This document shows positions 19,241 to 29,094 of a DNA stretch of 64,000 nt, piece by piece; the first letter of the stretch is position 1; the number at the start of each line of letters is the position of its first letter. The translations under genes and the position numbers were made by a program. Below the pieces are notes generated by a model that saw nothing but the letters and a program-made list of their open reading frames with translations, was not told the origin of the DNA and made no database searches. The DNA comes from Streptomyces ficellus (lineage in GTDB: Bacteria; Actinomycetota; Actinomycetes; Streptomycetales; Streptomycetaceae). The stretch covers positions 62,001 through 126,000 of the forward strand of contig NZ_JAUEPL010000006.1 in assembly GCF_030406405.1 (NCBI RefSeq). Direction: 5' to 3'.

Positions 19241-20530
19241 ATGAACCATACGAAAACCTCGCTGGTCGCCTTCTCGTACACGGCCGCGGACGAGGAGAAG
19301 CGCCGCGGCGTCCGCCGGATGAAGCTGACGGCGACCGGCCTGCTGCTCCTGGTGGCCCTGATCTACGTCGCCGCCACCTGGGCGCGGAACGCCGGCGTGG
19401 GCGGCTGGCCCGGTTACGTGGCGGCGGCGGCCGAGGCGGGCATGGTGGGCGCGCTCGCGGACTGGTTCGCGGTCACGGCGCTCTTCCGGCGCCCGATGGG
19501 CCTGCCCATTCCGCACACGGCGATCATCCCGACGAAGAAGGACCAGCTGGGCGCCTCGCTGGGCTCGTTCGTCGGCGAGAACTTCCTCTCCTCGGAGGTC
19601 GTACGCGCCCGGCTGCACGCCCTCGGCATCGGCGGCCGCCTCGGCGCCTGGCTCGCCGACCCCGCGCACGCCGACCGGGTCACGGCCGAGCTGTCCACGG
19701 CCCTGCGCGGCGCGCTGACCGTGCTGCGGGACGCGGACGTCCAGGCGGTGGTGGGCGAGGCGATCACGCGGCGGGCGGAGGCGGCGGAGATCGCGCCCGG
19801 GGTGGGCAAGACGCTGGAGAAGGTCGTCGCCGACGGGGCGCACCACGGGGCCGTCGACCTGATCTGCACCCGCGCCCACGACTGGCTGATCCTGCACGCC
19901 GACTCGATCATGGACGCGGTCCAGGGCGGCGCCCCCGGCTGGACGCCCCGCTTCGTGGACCGGAAGGTCGGCGAGCGGGTCTACAAGGAACTGCTGCGCT
20001 TCGTCACCGAGATGCGCGACATGCCCGCGCACCCGGCGCGGGCCGCGCTCGACCGGTTCCTGACGGACTTCGCGGCCGATCTCCAGGCCGACACGGACAC
20101 CCGGGCGCGGGTGGAGCGCCTGAAGTCGGAGCTGGTGGCCCGCCCGGAGGTGCAGGACATCATCGCGTCGGCCTGGTCCTCCGTACGCGCCATGATCATC
20201 TCGGCGGCGGAGGACGAGCGCAGCGAACTGCGCCTGCGCGCCCGCGCGTCCCTGATCTCGCTGGGCGCCCGGCTGGCCACCGACGGCCGGCTCCAGTCGA
20301 AGGTGGAGGGCTGGGTCGAGGACGCGGCGGTGTACGTCGTCACCACGTACCGCGCCGAGATCACCTCGCTGATCAGCGACACGGTGGCGAGCTGGGACGC
20401 GGACCAGACGTCGAAGAAGATCGAGGCCCACATCGGCCGTGACCTGCAGTTCATCCGTATCAACGGCACCGTGGTCGGCGCGCTGGCGGGCCTGCTGATC
20501 TACACGGTCTCCCACGCGCTGGGCGGGTGA
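19241..20530 (+). CDS. DUF445 family membrane protein
   Basis: A 429-residue protein of the DUF445 family (YjiN-like in enterobacteria). Near the N-terminus is a membrane helix (ATGLLLLVALIYVAATWA), then the conserved AAEAGMVGALADWFAVTALF with RRPMGLPIPHTAIIP, the family hallmark. The middle is long and helical, and a second helix closes the protein (VVGALAGLLIYTVSHAL). GGTGGAG precedes the ATG; the open frame to 19148 lacks a ribosome site. Role unknown, probably in the envelope. Confidence 0.9.
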   Translation: MNHTKTSLVAFSYTAADEEKRRGVRRMKLTATGLLLLVALIYVAATWARNAGVGGWPGYVAAAAEAGMVGALADWFAVTALFRRPMGLPIPHTAIIPTKKDQLGASLGSFVGENFLSSEVVRARLHALGIGGRLGAWLADPAHADRVTAELSTALRGALTVLRDADVQAVVGEAITRRAEAAEIAPGVGKTLEKVVADGAHHGAVDLICTRAHDWLILHADSIMDAVQGGAPGWTPRFVDRKVGERVYKELLRFVTEMRDMPAHPARAALDRFLTDFAADLQADTDTRARVERLKSELVARPEVQDIIASAWSSVRAMIISAAEDERSELRLRARASLISLGARLATDGRLQSKVEGWVEDAAVYVVTTYRAEITSLISDTVASWDADQTSKKIEAHIGRDLQFIRINGTVVGALAGLLIYTVSHALGG

Positions 20531-20620
20531 CCGGCCCCTGCCCGGCCGGTCCGCCCGCCCAGCCCCTGTGGGGAGGTGCTGTGCAGTACGTACGCCGCGC
20601 CCGGCGCGTTCACCCCGTCC

Positions 20621-20923
20621 TCAGCCGCTCTTGCGACCGACCGCCCAGGACGCGGCGGCCACGGCCCCGGCCACCGAGAACACGGCCGGCCAGGCCCCGA
20701 CCTTCTTGGCGAGCGGGTGCGACCCGGCGAAGGCGGCCACGTACGCGGCGGTCAGCCCGGCCGCGGCCTTCCCGCCACTGCGCTCACGCCACTCCCGCGC
20801 GGCCACGGCCCCCGCCGCCGCGAGCGCCACCCCACCGAGCGGCCGCTTCTTGGTCCACCGCGCGACGGCGTACCCACCCACGAGCCCACCCGCCGCCACG
20901 GCTCCCGCCGGAATCCTGGCCAT
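20621..20923 (-). CDS. Small alanine-rich membrane protein
   Basis: A 100-residue protein with hydrophobic, glycine/alanine-rich helices (AGAVAAGGLVGGYAVARW, GVALAAAGAVAA, AAAGLTAAYVAAFAGSH) and a basic end VGRKSG. A GAGGGGAC site sits before the ATG on the minus strand. It has no recognised domain but keeps codon bias and hydrophobic periodicity, so I judge it real. Function unknown. Confidence 0.7.
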   Translation of the reverse strand: MARIPAGAVAAGGLVGGYAVARWTKKRPLGGVALAAAGAVAAREWRERSGGKAAAGLTAAYVAAFAGSHPLAKKVGAWPAVFSVAGAVAAASWAVGRKSG

Positions 20924-21107
20924 GTCCCCTCGCCCTGCCTTCCCACACGCTTCGGCTGCCTCCCGTCGAGGCTAACGCGGCGGGTGGGGCGCCTGGGGTA
21001 GGTGGGTACGAACCCTGGAACGGTCCGTCGGTCACGGGACGTCGACGACCGGTCGCCGGAACCGTAACCGCAGGTAGGCGCGCATGCCTGGCGGGCACAG
21101 AAGACGC

Positions 21108-21731
21108 ATGCCGACGCCCACGCCGCCGTACGCCCGTCTCGCCACCGACCCGCTCGTCGTCGCCCAGGACGGGGTCGCCACCGTCCACCAGCTCATGGAC
21201 CTGGGCTGCGCGTCCTCCGCGGTCGCCGCCCTGTGCCGGCCGCCCGGCCCGTGGCGCCGCCTGCTGCCCAGGGTGGTCCTGCTCCACACCGGTGCCCCGA
21301 GCCCCCGGCAACGGCTGCGCGGGGCCCTGCTGTACGCCGGCCCCGACGCGCTCCTCACCGGCCCCGCCGCGCTCGCCCTGCACGGCGTCCCGCACGACGT
21401 GCCGTTCGGCGCGGGAAGCCCGCCCCCGCAGGTCGACGTCCTCGTCACCCACCGGGCCGGCCCCCGCAGCCACGCCTACGTCCGCGTACGCCCCACCCTC
21501 CGCCCGGCGCGCCGCGTCCCCGTGAGCGACCTGCCCTGCGCCTCACTGCCGCGAGCCGTCACGGACTCGATCCCGCACCTGGACGGCGACCACGCGATCA
21601 CGACGCTCCTCACCGAAGTGACCCGACACGGCCTCTGCGCCCCGGGGGAACTCCTTGCCGAACTCCAGGCCGCCCAACTGATGCGCGAACCATGGGTGGC
21701 GGCCATCCTCCGAGGCGTGACCGACACCTGA
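21108..21731 (+). CDS. AbiEi-like winged-helix protein (uncharacterised)
   Basis: A 207-residue protein. LVVAQDGVATVHQLMDLGCA and RLLPRVVLLHTG resemble the N-terminal winged-helix of AbiEi-type antitoxins, followed by LLTGPAALALHGV and VDVLVTH, a segment also typical of that family. No AbiEii-type nucleotidyltransferase toxin lies beside it, so it is not a complete toxin-antitoxin pair. It is the last intact gene before the defence island. An upstream ATG at 21084 is possible. Family assignment is tentative. Confidence 0.6.
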   Translation: MPTPTPPYARLATDPLVVAQDGVATVHQLMDLGCASSAVAALCRPPGPWRRLLPRVVLLHTGAPSPRQRLRGALLYAGPDALLTGPAALALHGVPHDVPFGAGSPPPQVDVLVTHRAGPRSHAYVRVRPTLRPARRVPVSDLPCASLPRAVTDSIPHLDGDHAITTLLTEVTRHGLCAPGELLAELQAAQLMREPWVAAILRGVTDT

Positions 21732-21958
21732 CGCCCAGCCGGCGACGGGCAAAGCCATAGCCACCACCCGACACCGTCACGGAAGGCCTCCGCGTCACTG
21801 GGTGACCTGGTGCGAGATCGCGACGGGGCTCACCACATCGAAGGGGCACAGCGGCGGCGCACGCCTGACGCGGGCCGAAGGATGATCGCCCCTATGGGGC
21901 GGGAAGCTGCCGTGGGCAGAAACCCCGACCCTCCTGAGCGTCGCCGTGGCGGAGGAGG

Positions 21959-22083
21959 GTGGCGATCGACGTGATCGCCGACCTTCTCCACTGGGTACGG
22001 GCGCACGGCTGCGACCCGGACGAGGCGCTGGACCGGGCGCAGAGGCGCGAGGCCGAGGCCTCGCGGCCCGCGTGGTGCCGCTG
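21959..22083 (+). pseudogene. Possible truncated small ORF at the left island edge
   Basis: A GTG-started frame begins AIDVIADLLHWVRAHGCDPD, followed by EALDRAQRREAEA, which reads like the start of a small helical protein. It then runs into the 3' end of drmB on the opposite strand and turns into cysteine-rich nonsense. I read it as a gene cut off by insertion of the island, though a bare spurious frame is possible. The rest of 21732-21958 shows nothing else. Confidence 0.35.
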
Positions 22084-23949
22084 TCAGTCGTCGTGCTGGA
22101 AGAAGCAGAGTTCGGGTGTCTCCGGCGTGCCGATCAGCAAGGCGCGGTCGAGAAAGGTGTTGTTGATCTCGCAGCTTGTCTCGGGGAGGAGTATGCAGGC
22201 ATGGCAAGCGGCCAAATTGAGGCTGTTCACTCCGCTTGCGTCGGCCTCCATGCACAGGGGGTCGGCCGAGCACCACGAGATCCGCTTGAGCGCAGACCGC
22301 AAAGACCGGGCCAGGCGTTCGGGCTCACCCTGGGCGACGATGCCGCCCAGGCTTCCCGCCGAGTCGCTGGTGGCCGTGTAGAGCAGAACCCCGGCCATGT
22401 CGTCGTTCACGTACAGACGCTCACGCAGCGACGAGGCGGGGTAGCCGCAGTCCAGGCTCCATTCGTTGATCAGCGCGTGGGCAAGGGTATGGAGGAGGAC
22501 GAAACGTGCGGTCACCGGCGAGTTCACCTCGACCGACGTGTCTCCGGCGCGTCTGCGCAACTGACGCTCGTGGTTGCGGCGGATCCGCTCGGTGCGCCTG
22601 GCCGGCGAGCCCGGACCCGTAGACGCTTCCCAAGCCGTCAGCCTTTGCTGGTCGAGGGTGAGGAACACACCCTCGCCGACGACTTCGATGGCGGGCAGCC
22701 ACGTGATGTCGTCGCTCAACGCGAGGCCCACGGCTCGATCCTGATCCGCGTCGGAGCGCATCAGCGGTTCCACACGGGAGAAGCTCTGCAGGGCCCGCAC
22801 CTCGCGCAGCCGCTTCACAAGCATGGTCCTGTTGACGCCGGTGATCGTCGTCTCGCGGGCGCGGTCGGGCGGAACACAGACGAAGTGATGGTTCTCCGGT
22901 CGTTCCTCCGTCGTAGTGCAGAGCTGCTGGTACTCCTCCTGCCGGATCCGATTGCTCGCCTCGAACTCGGTAATCTCCTCCGGGTCCTCCTCCGGAGACT
23001 CGGTGTCAACATCCTCCAGCGCTCGTACGGCTTTGATCACGTCCTCAGCGGTGTACTTGCCGTCAGTGAGCCAGCCCTTCTTGGCGGCGATCTTGCCAAT
23101 CCATACGTCGTTCTCCCGCAGCAGGAGGTCGCGGTGGCCCATGACATGCTGCATCAATTCGTCGTGCCACGGGGGAATGGACAGCGCCGACCGAACATTG
23201 GGAAACCATGCGGCGGAGGAACCACGCTGCAGGACACGCAGCCGGCTCCTGCAGTGAGCCTCGCGTGCGTCCCGGCCGAGCCAAGGACGTCCACCCCGAC
23301 AGTCGATCTTGAGTGAAATCATGGCGTCCTTACCGAAGGCGCCCTCCATGGAGGCTTCCTCGCCGCAGTCACATGTGATCACGATGCCACGCAGGCTCGC
23401 CGTACGACCTTCGCTCCTCAGCTTCAGCCGCGCCTGTTTCGGCTCGCAAGCGCGGCGGGCGCGATGGTCGTCGCCCCTGCCGGAGTGCAGCCATCGCCAG
23501 TACGGGAACTCATCCAGGTGCCCTTTATCGCAGGCAACGACGAAACGAGACGGAGTGAGCGGGGACTTGCACTCCCCACAGGTGCTGTCACTACGCCGAG
23601 TCCCGAAGTCCCGGAACGGCTTGAGATCCGTGCATCGCGGACAGGAGTACGTCTCCGGGAAGCGCCGTACCTTCACACCATTCCCGGTCGGCGCCTGGGC
23701 GGCCGGCGGCAGGCGGAATCCCTTGACCCGCAGTCGCTGCTCGAGCCTGGGCTCATGCAGGTCGGGCTCACCGCGCACACCCCAGGTGTCCAGGCCGCTG
23801 ACGATGAACGATTGGTCACCGATGGCGATCATCGACCCGACACCGTAGGTGGTGATCTGCTGGGCCCGACGGACCGATCCCAACGGCTTGCGGTTCGCTT
23901 CCTGCCGGGCCGGAGTGCCCGTGCCGATGGAAGAAGTGCGGCGTGCCAT
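22084..23949 (-). CDS. drmB: DISARM-type protein DrmB (DUF1998)
   Basis: A 621-residue protein. After PLGSVRRAQQITTYGVGSMI come two zinc-ribbon pairs, YSCPRCTDLK and TCGECKSPL (about residues 100-125), then the DrmB-like FVVACDKGHLDEFPYWRWLH. Another CxC (ITCDCGEE) follows. The C-terminal DUF1998 domain has TLAHALINEWSLDCGYPASS, RISWCSADPLC and NLAACHACILLPETSC. In DISARM, DrmA and DrmB form the complex that loads on phage DNA and blocks it. DrmB starts one base after the drmA stop (TGACATG), so they are coupled. It is the last gene of its operon. Confidence 0.9.
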   Translation of the reverse strand: MARRTSSIGTGTPARQEANRKPLGSVRRAQQITTYGVGSMIAIGDQSFIVSGLDTWGVRGEPDLHEPRLEQRLRVKGFRLPPAAQAPTGNGVKVRRFPETYSCPRCTDLKPFRDFGTRRSDSTCGECKSPLTPSRFVVACDKGHLDEFPYWRWLHSGRGDDHRARRACEPKQARLKLRSEGRTASLRGIVITCDCGEEASMEGAFGKDAMISLKIDCRGGRPWLGRDAREAHCRSRLRVLQRGSSAAWFPNVRSALSIPPWHDELMQHVMGHRDLLLRENDVWIGKIAAKKGWLTDGKYTAEDVIKAVRALEDVDTESPEEDPEEITEFEASNRIRQEEYQQLCTTTEERPENHHFVCVPPDRARETTITGVNRTMLVKRLREVRALQSFSRVEPLMRSDADQDRAVGLALSDDITWLPAIEVVGEGVFLTLDQQRLTAWEASTGPGSPARRTERIRRNHERQLRRRAGDTSVEVNSPVTARFVLLHTLAHALINEWSLDCGYPASSLRERLYVNDDMAGVLLYTATSDSAGSLGGIVAQGEPERLARSLRSALKRISWCSADPLCMEADASGVNSLNLAACHACILLPETSCEINNTFLDRALLIGTPETPELCFFQHDD

Positions 23950-23950
23950 G

Positions 23951-26900
23951 TCAGCTCTCCAGGTAGAGGTCGGACTCGACGTCGACGTCGCGAAGGCTCC
24001 ACAGAGTGGCTTTGGCCTCCGTGAGGTCATGGTCGGCGTGGGTGCGCAGCAGCGCCGTGTCGGTGTGGCGGTCGGGGTGGGGGCTGAAGGAGAACTTCGC
24101 CTCGTACACAAGCCTTTCGTTGTGTCGGGCGAGTCGGAGCCAGCTCTCGATGAAGGCGCCCAGCTCGGTGTCGGTCGCCTCCGCCTCCTCGGGCGAGATA
24201 CGGCCCACCCTGGTCACAAGGCACTGGCGCAGGCTCTGCAGGTCCTGCTCGAACGCCGCCACATTCGCCGCGGCCTCGTTCCTCCGCGCGATGGGCAGCA
24301 TCAGGCGGGCCAGGCCCACGAAGACGGCATGCAGTGCACGGTCACGGGCACGCGCGGAGTAGGGCGTGACGCTGGTGGACTCCACCTGCTTGTACAGGGC
24401 GGAGTGGTAGGCGACGAAGTCCTCATAGTGCGAGAGATCGCGGGAGCGCGCGGCGTTGAAAAGCGTCACGACGAGCCCGGGGTGCAGACGGCCGACACGG
24501 CTGGTGGCCTGGATGTACTCAGCCGTGGTCTGCGGTTGGCCCAGCACCACCATCAGCCCGAGGCGATCGACGTCGACCCCCACCGAGATCATGTTCGTGG
24601 CGAGCACCACGTCCTGAGCCTCCCCGGACTCCCGCGTCTTTGTCAGTGCCATCAAGCGCTCGGGAATCCTGCTCGAAGGCACACGGCTCGTCAGCTCGAC
24701 CGGGGTCACCTGACGGGCCTCGCACTCGTCCCGCTCCGCGTGGGTCTTCAACCGCTCGTTCACGTCCGCGTGCACCTGCAGCTCTGCGGCGGCGAGCAGC
24801 CGGAGGCTGTTGAAGTAGCCAACGAGCGTCCAGTAGGCGTCGCGTGCCGCATCGCCTTCCACCCGATGCGCGTGATGCAGCAGCGAGGCGTAGGCGCGAA
24901 TCAGTAGTGTGGCCTGTGAGATTCCAGGTGCCAGCAGGCCGACGTACTGGCGGGAGGCCTTTCGATCGGCCGGCGCCTGTACCGCGAACCAGGAGTCGCG
25001 GGCGTCGAGGGCGGCGGGCGGGAACTGGGCGACATCACGGTCGAACAGCGCCTTGCCCTGCCCCTTGGCACGGCGAATGGTGGCCGTGGAGGCGATGATC
25101 TTCGGGCGGTCGCAGGCAATGTCGATGGCCGCCTCGTACAGGCCGGCCAGGCTGCCGAGCGGCCCCGAGATCAGGTGCAGCTCGTCCTGCACGATCAGCT
25201 CGGGAGGCGGCGTGCCCTGGCCACTGGTGTCCCGGTTGAACAGTGCCGCCACATCGGCACGCCAGGCGACGCGGGCGAACTTGTCGGCCGTGGCGATCAC
25301 CAGGGTCGGGCGGACGCGGTACAGCTCCTCGTCCACGACATGCACGGGCAGCCCGGTGGTGTACGCGCAGCTGTCGTCCGGGCAGGCGATCGTCATGCAG
25401 CCGGCGTCGGTGTCGACCGTGTAGTCCGTTGCTCCCAGCGGAGTGCCGCACCAGGCGCAGGCCCGGAGCTGCACGGGGTTCTCCTCTTGGAGGGTTTCGC
25501 CTTTCACGAGCCTGCGCAGGGAGGTCTCTGCGTCAACCAGCGTGTTCGGGGTGGCCGCCTTGCCCACCCACATGCCGATGGACATCGGCTCCTTCCCGAA
25601 CCGGTCAGGTCTCTGCTCCCTCAGTTGGTCCATGGCACACATCAGCAGTGCCGCCCGCTCGAACTGCTGGAGTGTGAGCAACCGCAGCGTGTATCGCATC
25701 AACACGGTCACCCCGCCGCCCGCTTCACCGCGACGCAGCCTCCTGTGGAACACGGTGAAGGCGATGAGCCCGAGATACGCCTCTGTCTTTCCACCGCCCG
25801 TGGGGAACCAGAGCAGGTCGACGATGCCGCGATCCTGGTGCTCGGGGTCGACGATGCCGTTGAGGCACAGCAGCAGAAAGCCGATCTGGAAGGGACGCCA
25901 CGTGCCCTGGGGCCGCGGGGAGCCGATGCGGCCCTCCTTGATCCAGATGCCACGGCCGCGCTGCAGTGCCATGGTCTCGTTGGCCTTCTGAAAGGCCTCC
26001 ATGGCGTGCTCGTCGTCCTGAAGCAGTCGAATTCCTGCTTCCATGCGCCGCTTGGCCGCCCGACAGAGATCGAGCTGTTCATGGGCGAGCCGCAGGTACT
26101 CGGTATCTCCGTAGGGGCCGCCGCGCAGGGCGTCGATGTCGAGCGACCGCGCCTCGATCCAGTTCCCGTACGCCGCCACGAGCTCCACCAGCCAGGCCGT
26201 GGCCTGCTCGGAGGTTGCGGTCGCCAACGCTTGCATGTCGAGACGCCTGGTGTCGATGTCCGGGTTGGAGTCGGTGAGCAACACTTCGTACGTCGGTACG
26301 AACTCGGTCCATACGGAGGTCACACCGGCCACGCCCTCGTTGGCCACCGTGTCCCCGATCGGGGGTGGCGTCCAAGCCCAGTCAGCCGCGCAGCCATGTC
26401 CGGTGGCGAAGGCCGGGACGTGCCGGTACAGCAGACGGTTGAGCCGCACTTCGTCGTCGATGCCGGCTTCCGAAGGCCGCTCGACCAGGGCGGGTTCGCC
26501 TCCGGGCACGTCGACGCGGAACCCTGCCTGGAAGAAGCAGTGTGTGTCCTTGATGTCCTGCTTGTCGATCACATGCGTGTTCACCAGGGTCACGGTCACC
26601 GACACGGCGCCCCGTGGGCCGCTCGGTTTCCGCACGCGGATGCGCAGCTCCAGCCCGTTCGCCAGCACGACCGGCTTCGGGTGGAGTTGCCGAACATCGA
26701 CCTCGGTCACGGGCAGATCGAGAGGGCGGCGCCTCCAGAGCAGGTCCTGGTCACCGGTTGCGCGCTTCTCCGCCCGCTTGGGGACCGTGGGAAGGCCCTG
26801 CCTGTCGACCGGGTCGTACACGGCGGCTGTCGCGGTGACGATCACGGTGCTGCTGAGGTGCGGGTCGACCGCGAAGGTGAGTCCGGTTGCCGACGGCCTT

Positions 26901-27172
26901 CGGACATTTGTCAGCGTTACGCCGGTGTCCGGGATCTCGTCCATGCCGTACCGGGAGTCACCGTCGTCAAGGTCATTCTCACTGGCCTCCTCGGTGGCGA
27001 GCTCCTCGTCCTCCGTGCGTGGGAAAAGCACCCCGGTGGCGTAGGCCGTGACAGGCCAGTCCTGCAGCGTCTCCATGGCATCAGCCCCCAGTCCGGTGGG
27101 GCCGAGAAGGTCGGCCTTGAGGCGCTCCACCATCTCGCCTCGGAAGCGGTAGTGCTCCTTGTGGTCGCGCAT
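23951..27172 (-). CDS. drmA: DISARM-type helicase DrmA
   Basis: A 1073-residue SF2 helicase. A long N-terminal region of about 430 residues precedes Walker A FPTGGGKTEAYLGL (about 455), a long zinc-like insert (CAWCGTPLG ... CPDDSC), the DEAD-like box QDELHL (about 660), SATIRRAKGQ, and the C-terminal lobe with ATNMISVGVDVDRLGLMVV and TSRVGR. The order and unusual QDELHL match DrmA. DrmA-DrmB is the common core of class 1 and class 2 DISARM. The ATG at 27172 lies 5 bases after the UvrD-like gene. Codon use is less GC3-extreme than in the flanking chromosome. Confidence 0.9.
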   Translation of the reverse strand: MRDHKEHYRFRGEMVERLKADLLGPTGLGADAMETLQDWPVTAYATGVLFPRTEDEELATEEASENDLDDGDSRYGMDEIPDTGVTLTNVRRPSATGLTFAVDPHLSSTVIVTATAAVYDPVDRQGLPTVPKRAEKRATGDQDLLWRRRPLDLPVTEVDVRQLHPKPVVLANGLELRIRVRKPSGPRGAVSVTVTLVNTHVIDKQDIKDTHCFFQAGFRVDVPGGEPALVERPSEAGIDDEVRLNRLLYRHVPAFATGHGCAADWAWTPPPIGDTVANEGVAGVTSVWTEFVPTYEVLLTDSNPDIDTRRLDMQALATATSEQATAWLVELVAAYGNWIEARSLDIDALRGGPYGDTEYLRLAHEQLDLCRAAKRRMEAGIRLLQDDEHAMEAFQKANETMALQRGRGIWIKEGRIGSPRPQGTWRPFQIGFLLLCLNGIVDPEHQDRGIVDLLWFPTGGGKTEAYLGLIAFTVFHRRLRRGEAGGGVTVLMRYTLRLLTLQQFERAALLMCAMDQLREQRPDRFGKEPMSIGMWVGKAATPNTLVDAETSLRRLVKGETLQEENPVQLRACAWCGTPLGATDYTVDTDAGCMTIACPDDSCAYTTGLPVHVVDEELYRVRPTLVIATADKFARVAWRADVAALFNRDTSGQGTPPPELIVQDELHLISGPLGSLAGLYEAAIDIACDRPKIIASTATIRRAKGQGKALFDRDVAQFPPAALDARDSWFAVQAPADRKASRQYVGLLAPGISQATLLIRAYASLLHHAHRVEGDAARDAYWTLVGYFNSLRLLAAAELQVHADVNERLKTHAERDECEARQVTPVELTSRVPSSRIPERLMALTKTRESGEAQDVVLATNMISVGVDVDRLGLMVVLGQPQTTAEYIQATSRVGRLHPGLVVTLFNAARSRDLSHYEDFVAYHSALYKQVESTSVTPYSARARDRALHAVFVGLARLMLPIARRNEAAANVAAFEQDLQSLRQCLVTRVGRISPEEAEATDTELGAFIESWLRLARHNERLVYEAKFSFSPHPDRHTDTALLRTHADHDLTEAKATLWSLRDVDVESDLYLES

Positions 27173-27177
27173 CGTCG

Positions 27178-29094
27178 TCAGTCCTTGTCCGTGAAGTCGT
27201 AGTGGAACCGTCCGAGGCCGGTAGGGCGTGGAGCCAGCCACACACCGAGATCTCCCAACCCCGCCCGGCTGCCCGCAGCGCCTTCGCCGGCCACGGTCTC
27301 GACCGTGTCGAGACGCAGCCCGGTGATGCGGCGCGGCCAGTTGCGGGGCTCGTAGCGATGCGACTGCTGCATGAGGCGGTACATGTCGCGTCGGAACGAC
27401 TCGGATGCGACGCCGATGAGCCGCTCACGATGGGCCAGCGCGTAGCCGGGAGCGACGTGGATGTGGTGGTCTTCGGGGATCCCGTCGATCCGGACGAGTT
27501 CGACCTCGTCGCCGGCAGCCACATGGCTGCGCAGGTACGTTTGTAGGCTGCGCGCATCGTCCTCGAACCCGTGCCTGCCGGCAGGGTGGTGGGTATGGAT
27601 GTCGCCGGCCATGAGTTCGATGCCCAAGCGCTTCCAACGCTGGTAGCCGAAGCGGGCCCAGCGACCGGATCGCCGGTCCCTGCGCACCAGGCGAAGGCCG
27701 CTGCGGTCGACGATGCGTACCGCCTCGGGCAGGTCGAGCCGGTAGGCCTCGTCCCGCGCTCTGGTCATCGCGACGTACAGAGCCCGGGCACGATCGGCCA
27801 CATCGACACCCAGAAGGTTCTCATCGCCCTCGACGGGGCCCGGATCGACCAGGAGGACGCGGTCGAATTCGAGTCCCTTCGCCCGATGGAAGGTGGAGAT
27901 CACCAACGGGTGCGGCGGCTGAGCGGTCAGGGCATCGGGCAGCCGGTGGAGGGCAATGGCATCCCGCAGGCGGGAAAGGTCGATCGACCTTCCGGCACGG
28001 TCCCCTGCGCAAGAGAGCAGCAGCCGCCACAGCCGTTCAGGGTCCGTGTCAGCCGTCGCCTCCACCAGCAGGGGATGGAGTTCGCCGAACCGCTGCCGGG
28101 TGAGTGCAGGCGCGCTGTTGCCCACGAGCATCAGCTCGTTGAGCCATGCCGGTGCGGTCCGGTCCTGCGCCGCACGACGCAGCTGGTGGTCGATGCCCTC
28201 GGTGTGCAGCCACTCCGATATGAGCAGCGCTTCGCCGTTCGTGCGGCACAGCACCGCTGTCGACACGGAGGTGTCGCCCAGGGAGTCGCGAATGAACGGG
28301 ACGGTGATGTCGCCGAAGCTCATCAACGTCGCGAGCTCCGCGCGCAGATCCTCGTGCACGCGATCGGCGACGGCGAGCGTCGTGCACTCGCGTACGGCCT
28401 TCTCGAAGCGCTGCGCGGAGCGCGCCTCCGCGGTGCGGGCCCGGAAATTGCGGGTGAGCGACAGCTCGACCAGTTCACCGGCGAAGTAGCTGCGTAGCCA
28501 GTCGAAGAACCTGTTCGTCTCGATGGCGCGCTGGTCGTCCTCGATCACCTGGAATCCGTAGATGGCCTGGGCCGGATCGCCGACGACGGTGAAACCGCAG
28601 TCATAGGCCTCCAGCAGGACCTCGACCAATTCACGCCGGTCGCCCACGAGGTCCTGAACCTCGTCGATCACGAGATGGCGCAGCTCGTCGAGCCACTCCG
28701 GAGCGGTCGATTCGTCCTGGATGCGCTGGGTGGCCTCCCGGATCCGCTCGTCGAAGGGGCACGTGCGCCAGTCGATATCGGCCGCGACCTCGCTGAGGAT
28801 CTCCAGTGCCCAGGAGTCGAAGGTCGTCACGCGGACATGGCGGGACCGTCCCTGGTGCCTCGACAGGCGCTCCCTGAGCTCACGGACGGCGGCATTGGAG
28901 AACGTGAGAATCAGGATGTCACCCGTGGTGAGCCCATGGTCGGTGATCAGAGCCTCGACGCGGCGCACGAGGGTATGCGTCTTCCCCGCGCCCGCGCCGG
29001 CGGTGACCAGCACCTTCGCCTCGGCACTCTGCTCGATGACGACGAGCTGCTCGCCGGTCAGAGCAGGTGTGCCGTCGTACGGACCGGTGGTCAC
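27178..29094 (-). CDS. UvrD/Rep-family SF1 helicase
   Basis: A 638-residue SF1A helicase. Motif I is TAGAGAGKTHTLVRRV (about residue 35), motif Ia LTFSNAAVREL, motif II LVIDEVQDLVGDRRE, motif III VVGDPAQAIYGFQ, motif IV/V TFHRAKGLEFDRVLL and motif VI YVAMTRARDEAYRL. The C-terminal 170 residues carry no helicase motif and include WARFGYQRWKRLGIELMAGD, which may bind partners or DNA. The GTG start overlaps the upstream stop (GTGA), indicating coupling to the sacsin-helicase gene. It is not part of canonical DISARM. Confidence 0.9.
   Translation of the reverse strand: MTTGPYDGTPALTGEQLVVIEQSAEAKVLVTAGAGAGKTHTLVRRVEALITDHGLTTGDILILTFSNAAVRELRERLSRHQGRSRHVRVTTFDSWALEILSEVAADIDWRTCPFDERIREATQRIQDESTAPEWLDELRHLVIDEVQDLVGDRRELVEVLLEAYDCGFTVVGDPAQAIYGFQVIEDDQRAIETNRFFDWLRSYFAGELVELSLTRNFRARTAEARSAQRFEKAVRECTTLAVADRVHEDLRAELATLMSFGDITVPFIRDSLGDTSVSTAVLCRTNGEALLISEWLHTEGIDHQLRRAAQDRTAPAWLNELMLVGNSAPALTRQRFGELHPLLVEATADTDPERLWRLLLSCAGDRAGRSIDLSRLRDAIALHRLPDALTAQPPHPLVISTFHRAKGLEFDRVLLVDPGPVEGDENLLGVDVADRARALYVAMTRARDEAYRLDLPEAVRIVDRSGLRLVRRDRRSGRWARFGYQRWKRLGIELMAGDIHTHHPAGRHGFEDDARSLQTYLRSHVAAGDEVELVRIDGIPEDHHIHVAPGYALAHRERLIGVASESFRRDMYRLMQQSHRYEPRNWPRRITGLRLDTVETVAGEGAAGSRAGLGDLGVWLAPRPTGLGRFHYDFTDKD

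Noticed and set aside
21108..21731. A complete AbiE toxin-antitoxin pair
   Set aside because: Only an AbiEi-like protein is present and no nucleotidyltransferase toxin follows.
21946..23316. A 456-codon open plus-strand frame opposite drmB
   Set aside because: It mirrors drmB codons on the other strand and lacks any domain; drmB has zinc motifs and matches DUF1998.
25175..27202. A 675-codon plus-strand frame opposite drmA
   Set aside because: Composition and lack of motifs show it to be a shadow of drmA, which has all helicase motifs.
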